In this document: in pieces, positions 6,057-8,693 of the stretch
How the letters are laid out: the number at the start of each line of letters is the position of its first letter
How positions within the stretch are numbered: position 1 is the stretch's first letter
DNA from: Candidatus Woesearchaeota archaeon
Lineage (GTDB): Archaea; Nanobdellota; Nanobdellia; Woesearchaeales; SKIA01
DNA: 8,693 bases
Assembly (NCBI GenBank): GCA_007128245.1
Contig: SKXU01000101.1
Location: 1-8,693 of the forward strand
Direction: 5' to 3'
Position numbers and translations under genes: made by a program
The notes under the pieces: generated by a model
What the model was told of the DNA's origin: nothing
Database searches by the model: none
The model's input: the letters and a program-made list of their open reading frames with translations, nothing else

Positions 6057-7205
6057 TTATGCTGCCCGAGTAACTCCTTGTTCTCGGGCCGTCCTAGCCA
6101 CTGCTCGCGCAACTTCTTCAGTTACTGTGTTGTCTAGTGGGTCGGGAAGGAGGTGGTCGGGAGTGGGTGTGACGCACGCAGCTATTGCTCTCGCAGCTGC
6201 TACTTTCATCTCATGTGTGACGTCAGTTGCTCGTGTTGCCATGGCTCCTTTGAGGATTCCTGGGAATGCCAAAATATTATTTATTTGGTTTGGGTAATCG
6301 CTTCTTCCTGTAGCAATAAACGCTGCTCCGCCTCTGCGAGCAACATCAGGATGAATTTCTGGCGTGGGGTTTGCGAGCGCGAAAATAATTGGTCGCGCGT
6401 TCATAAGGCGTACGTATTCTTCTGGAAAACTCTGTGGTCTTGACACACCAATAAACACGTCTGCTCCCGTAAGTGCGTCTTGTAGCGTCCCTGGTTGTTT
6501 CTGTGTCATCCGAGCAAGTTCTTGCTTGTACGCTGGTAGTTCTCGCTCTTCTGAGATGATGCCTTTGCTATCAAGAACTGTGATGTCTCGCGCTCCTTCT
6601 TTTTTGAGTAGTTTGGTGATGGCGACTCCTGCCGCCCCTGCTCCGCTCACTACGATGCGCGTATCTTGTAGGGAGACGTTTTTGAGGGACAGCGCGTTGA
6701 GCAGTGCTGCGTACACCACGATTGCTGTTCCGTGTTGGTCGTCGTGAAAGACGGGGATGTCAAGGCTTTTTTTGAGTGTTTCTTCTATCTCAAAACATGC
6801 TGGTGCTGCAATGTCTTCGAGGTTAATGGCTCCAAAGCTCGCGCTCACTTTCTTGACGATGTCAATGAATGCTTGCGGGTCTTTTTCAGCAATAGGCAGT
6901 GGAAAGGCATCAAGCCCTGCGAGTTGTTTTACTAATACTGCTTTTCCTTCCATTACGGGAAGGCTTGCAAGCGGCCCGATGTCCCCTAAGCCGAGTACTG
7001 CTGTCCCGTCGGTGATGATGGCTACTGTGCGTGCTTTGAGGGTGTACGTGTAGGCGAGTGAGGGGTGCTGTGCAATTTCTTCGCATGGCAGAGCTACTCC
7101 TGGTGTGTACGCAAGCGATAAGTCTTCTTTTGTGCTCAGAGGAGTGAGTGCTACTGTTCCTATCTTTCCGGGTTTTTCCGAATGATATCCAAGCGCCTTC
7201 TCCAT
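6057..7205 (-). CDS. malic enzyme (malate dehydrogenase, oxaloacetate-decarboxylating, NAD(P)+)
   Basis: Oxidatively decarboxylates malate to pyruvate with NAD(P)+ (EC 1.1.1.38/1.1.1.40), linking C4 acids to pyruvate and supplying reducing power. Numbered from the upstream ATG at 7220: the N-terminal domain has the active-site region DLSLAYTPGVALPCEEI (33-49, Tyr38), TDGTAVLGLGDIGPLASLPVM (70-90), and the catalytic lysine in MEGKAVL (Lys93). The metal-binding acids are in NLEDIAAP (133-140) and VFHDDQHGTA (157-166). The Rossmann domain has VVSGAGAAGVA (190-200) then VLDSKGII, followed by FALANPTPEI (280-289) and the region SDYPNQINNILAFPG (307-321). At about 382-387 residues it is the compact prokaryotic type without a phosphotransacetylase domain. 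Cofactor preference cannot be read safely. Starts at 7220, 7211 and 7205 are in frame; the last fits the TATA box best, but this is uncertain. Divergent from the lipoprotein genes. Confidence 0.94.
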   Translation of the reverse strand: MEKALGYHSEKPGKIGTVALTPLSTKEDLSLAYTPGVALPCEEIAQHPSLAYTYTLKARTVAIITDGTAVLGLGDIGPLASLPVMEGKAVLVKQLAGLDAFPLPIAEKDPQAFIDIVKKVSASFGAINLEDIAAPACFEIEETLKKSLDIPVFHDDQHGTAIVVYAALLNALSLKNVSLQDTRIVVSGAGAAGVAITKLLKKEGARDITVLDSKGIISEERELPAYKQELARMTQKQPGTLQDALTGADVFIGVSRPQSFPEEYVRLMNARPIIFALANPTPEIHPDVARRGGAAFIATGRSDYPNQINNILAFPGILKGAMATRATDVTHEMKVAAARAIAACVTPTPDHLLPDPLDNTVTEEVARAVARTAREQGVTRAA

Positions 7206-7224
7206 ACTCATCTGATGCATTGTT

Positions 7225-7234
7225 GTTTTAAGTA
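7225..7234 (-). promoter_or_regulatory. TATA-like element of the malic enzyme gene
   Basis: TACTTAAAAC on the minus strand. Taken as TACTTAAA it stands 29 nt from the ATG at 7205; it is too close to serve the ATG at 7220. A second possible box, CATAAGTA (7233-7240), would suit the ATG at 7211. The promoter is real in outline but its exact box is ambiguous. Confidence 0.5.
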
Positions 7235-7257
7235 CTTATGCTTTGAAGCCGGAATGA

Positions 7258-7265
7258 TTTTATAG
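7258..7265 (+). promoter_or_regulatory. TATA box of the first lipoprotein gene
   Basis: TTTTATAG, first T 29 nt upstream of the ATG at 7287, identical in sequence and spacing to the box of the PLD-like gene. It shares a roughly 80-bp divergent region with the malic enzyme promoter. Confidence 0.75.
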
Positions 7266-7286
7266 TGCGAGTGGTACTGTTGCTGC

Positions 7287-7805
7287 ATGCATTGGGCTTG
7301 GTGTGTGGGATTCGTATTGGTGTGCGCTGCGTGTACCCCTGTGAGTCAGGACTCGTTTGAGGATCTTCTTGAGCGCCAGCAACAGCTACGCTACGGGGTG
7401 CACTACCTGGTAACCTTTGATGGTCAAGAGTCAGAGATGGTGCATTACGTTGATATGCGTAGCGGAAGTATACGTCAGGACACTGCTGCGGGAGGCGTCA
7501 TTACGCGCACCATCACGGATGGCGATGAGGGGGTTTCTTGTGTGTACAGTGCGGGGTGGACGTGCGTACCTGCTGTGAGTGGCGCCCTAGAACTCGTGTA
7601 TCAAGAGTCTGGTGAGGTGGCGGTTGCTCCTTCTCGCACGGTAGCAGGAGTGAACACGCAATGTTTTGTCTCTGATGATTCCGAGAGATGTTTTTCGCAC
7701 GATGGAGTGCCGTTGTTTATTCACTTATTCGATTCCGAGACCGTCTTTACTGCGCAAAACTTTACGCTGACAATTCCTCGCGACGCGTTTGTGCCTCCTC
7801 AGTAA
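7287..7805 (+). CDS. putative lipoprotein of unknown function, first of a tandem pair
   Basis: A 172-residue protein, not recognised as a named family. Residues 1-16 (MHWAWCVGFVLVCAAC) form a short hydrophobic signal ending in a lipobox-like VCAAC, so Cys16 may be lipidated and the protein held on the outer face of the membrane. The n-region has no Lys or Arg, which is atypical. The mature part opens with a helix SFEDLLERQQQLRYGVHY and then looks beta-rich. Four cysteines, Cys85, Cys93, Cys126 and Cys135, recur in the neighbouring gene, as do R-QQ-LRY, W-C, RTVAGV..QCF, CFS..GVP.F and the C-terminal L.(I/L)P..AF motif. The two are therefore paralogs from a tandem duplication. The start is leaderless by TATA spacing. 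No T-tract follows the gene, so transcription may continue into the second copy. Role unknown; ligand binding or envelope structure are guesses. Confidence 0.85.
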   Translation: MHWAWCVGFVLVCAACTPVSQDSFEDLLERQQQLRYGVHYLVTFDGQESEMVHYVDMRSGSIRQDTAAGGVITRTITDGDEGVSCVYSAGWTCVPAVSGALELVYQESGEVAVAPSRTVAGVNTQCFVSDDSERCFSHDGVPLFIHLFDSETVFTAQNFTLTIPRDAFVPPQ

Positions 7806-7817
7806 TGTGCACGAAAC

Positions 7818-7825
7818 CTTTATAG
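7818..7825 (+). promoter_or_regulatory. TATA box of the second lipoprotein gene
   Basis: CTTTATAG preceded by CACGAAAC, a BRE-like purine stretch. The predicted transcript start is near 7848, 3 nt before an in-frame ATG at 7851 and about 39 nt before the preferred ATG at 7887. The second paralog thus has its own promoter. Confidence 0.65.
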
Positions 7826-7875
7826 TGAACATGTGCCTCTTCTCGCTATTATGCGTGACTTGTCGCGCATGGTAT

Positions 7876-7880
7876 GGGGG
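7876..7880 (+). promoter_or_regulatory. Shine-Dalgarno-like GGGGG before the second lipoprotein start
   Basis: GGGGG in TATGGGGGAATCCA lies 6 nt before the ATG at 7887. It could pair with CCUCC at the 16S 3' end with one G-U wobble. It favours MKYVCVILIATL as the start over the in-frame ATG at 7851 and GTG at 7833. Confidence 0.45.
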
Positions 7881-7886
7881 AATCCA

Positions 7887-8609
7887 ATGAAATACGTATG
7901 TGTTATTTTAATCGCTACGCTAGTAGTCTTTGCTGCGTGTGAATCGCAACCAGCTGCACAAGATGATCTTCCAGAAGAGCAACAAGAAGAGGAGCCAGAG
8001 CAGCAGGTGCTCGAGCAAGAAGCTGGCGTTGTTGAGGATGCGCGTCAAGAACTGTTAGGGTTTTTTGACCGACAACAAACCCTTCGTTACACTGTAGAGT
8101 ATCAGACCACGGTACAAGGACAATATCTTCTGATGACGCAGTTCGTTGACACAGGTGGTGTGCGTGTGCGAACGGACATGGATGCACAAGGAATTGAGAT
8201 GAGAACGATCTACGCTGACCGCATAGCGTATACGTGTATGAACATGGGTTCTTGGTCTTGTTTTGAAGCTACAAGTGACGACGAGATTCCTGAGACGACA
8301 GGAGTTTTGGCGCGAGAAGAGTTCGAGCAAGACCGCTCGTTAGCAGTGACGCGTACTGATGCGCGCACCGTTGCGGGAGTTGTTGCTCAGTGCTTTATCT
8401 ACACCATGGATGATGTTCGCTCTGAACAATGCTTCTCGCCTGAAGGAGTTCCTGTGTTTGTCGAAACAAGCGCTGATGGTCATACCTCAAGAACGCAGGC
8501 GACCAGCTATGAGTTATCACTTCCTGCAAACGCGTTTGAGCTACCTGCCCAGCCGGGGAGCATGGACGACTTCATGGGTGGTTTTGACGCCTCTGCGTGG
8601 GGGTACTAA
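7887..8609 (+). CDS. putative lipoprotein of unknown function, second of a tandem pair
   Basis: 240 residues from the preferred start. A textbook short lipoprotein signal, MKYVCVILIATLVVFAAC, puts the lipidation candidate at Cys18. An acidic Glu/Gln-rich low-complexity linker (about 26-50) would space the domain from the membrane. The folded part then repeats the preceding protein: DRQQTLRYTVEY (61-72), Cys117 and Cys125 (same 8-residue spacing as the paralog), RTVAGVVAQCF (160-170, Cys169), QCFSPEGVPVF (181-191, Cys182) and LSLPANAFELP. It carries extra loops between the two cysteine pairs and a tail GSMDDFMGGFDASAWGY absent from the first copy. The frame can open upstream at 7833 (GTG) or 7851 (ATG); the TATA box would allow 7851, which also gives a signal-like sequence, so the start is not settled. 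No known function is recognised. Confidence 0.85.
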   Translation: MKYVCVILIATLVVFAACESQPAAQDDLPEEQQEEEPEQQVLEQEAGVVEDARQELLGFFDRQQTLRYTVEYQTTVQGQYLLMTQFVDTGGVRVRTDMDAQGIEMRTIYADRIAYTCMNMGSWSCFEATSDDEIPETTGVLAREEFEQDRSLAVTRTDARTVAGVVAQCFIYTMDDVRSEQCFSPEGVPVFVETSADGHTSRTQATSYELSLPANAFELPAQPGSMDDFMGGFDASAWGY

Positions 8610-8616
8610 TTTTTTT
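8610..8616 (+). terminator. T7 terminator after the lipoprotein pair
   Basis: Seven Ts directly after the TAA stop at 8607-8609, followed by CCC and then the next promoter. It is an archaeal-style oligo-T stop with no hairpin visible, and closes the lipoprotein unit. Confidence 0.5.
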
Positions 8617-8627
8617 CCCTTAACGTT

Positions 8628-8635
8628 CTTATACT
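8628..8635 (+). promoter_or_regulatory. TATA box of the right-edge gene
   Basis: CTTATACT, with its first TATA T 28 nt before the ATG at 8657. It is consistent with the leaderless layout and is the main reason for calling a gene at the edge. Confidence 0.6.
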
Positions 8636-8656
8636 ACTTGTTTTATTTACTTGCAT

Positions 8657-8693
8657 ATGCTCGTCTGGCTCGCACTGATTCCGTTCGCTCTTC
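8657..8693 (+). CDS. 5' fragment of a gene for a protein with a hydrophobic N-terminus
   Basis: An ATG at 8657 opens a frame running off the window, encoding MLVWLALIPFAL. The hydrophobic start suggests a membrane protein or a signal peptide, in keeping with the preceding lipoproteins. A well-placed TATA box and an upstream T-tract make a new transcription unit likely. Twelve codons are not enough to name it. Confidence 0.55.
   Translation, partial: MLVWLALIPFAL

Noticed and set aside
3635..7220. Malic enzyme, PLD-like, sua5 and hydrolase genes as one classical operon
   Set aside because: They are co-oriented and close, but each gap holds its own TATA-like element at leaderless spacing and no Shine-Dalgarno sites, so independent transcription units fit better. 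Some read-through is still possible.
7287..8609. Calling the lipoproteins LolA/LppX-like carriers
   Set aside because: Size, lipobox and beta-rich look are compatible, but no defining motif was seen; naming them so would be guesswork.
1..8693. CRISPR array, tRNA or rRNA genes, insertion sequence, or phage module
   Set aside because: No regularly spaced repeats, cloverleaf-like segments, terminal inverted repeats, transposase or integrase motifs were found on either strand.

Overview
The window looks archaeal, most plausibly from a small-genome lineage such as the DPANN group (Woesearchaeota-like). The lineage is inferred from gene content and promoter style; no rRNA or marker phylogeny is available here. 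The strongest evidence is transcriptional. Almost every gene has a TATA-like box whose first T lies 28-30 nt upstream of a start codon (about 29 in the malic enzyme case, with an ambiguous box). That is the layout of leaderless archaeal transcripts. I used this spacing to choose starts, so several starts given here lie inside the longest possible reading frame.

Left part (1-1573): a 2OG-Fe(II) oxygenase of the Tpa1/OGFOD1 prolyl-hydroxylase type (minus strand) and protein-L-isoaspartate methyltransferase pcm (plus strand) diverge from one compact promoter region. pcm is followed at once by a strong TATA box, a GGAGG ribosome site and a 58-residue two-helix membrane protein resembling the PLDc_N domain. 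A possible truncated minus-strand gene lies at the left edge.

Central part (1584-7220, all minus strand): in transcription order, a compact malic enzyme, a membrane-anchored protein with two phospholipase D (HKD) motifs, a full-length Sua5 threonylcarbamoyl-AMP synthase, and a large membrane-anchored protein ending in a lipase-like alpha/beta hydrolase domain. Gaps are only 23-35 bp, yet each holds its own TATA-like element. These genes therefore look like densely packed single units rather than one classical operon.

Right part (7258-8693, plus strand): divergent from the malic enzyme are two tandem, paralogous putative lipoproteins of unknown function sharing a conserved four-cysteine pattern. 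A T-tract terminator follows, then the first codons of another leaderless gene for a hydrophobic N-terminus that runs off the window.

Functionally the window mixes housekeeping (protein repair, tRNA t6A synthesis, malate-to-pyruvate conversion, probable prolyl hydroxylation) with a cell-surface set: lipase-like hydrolase, PLD-like enzyme, two lipoproteins and the small membrane protein. I saw no mobile element, CRISPR array, tRNA or rRNA, and no gene-free stretch over 300 bases. The most novel items are the lipoprotein pair, the stand-alone PLDc_N-like protein and the cysteine-rich anchored hydrolase.
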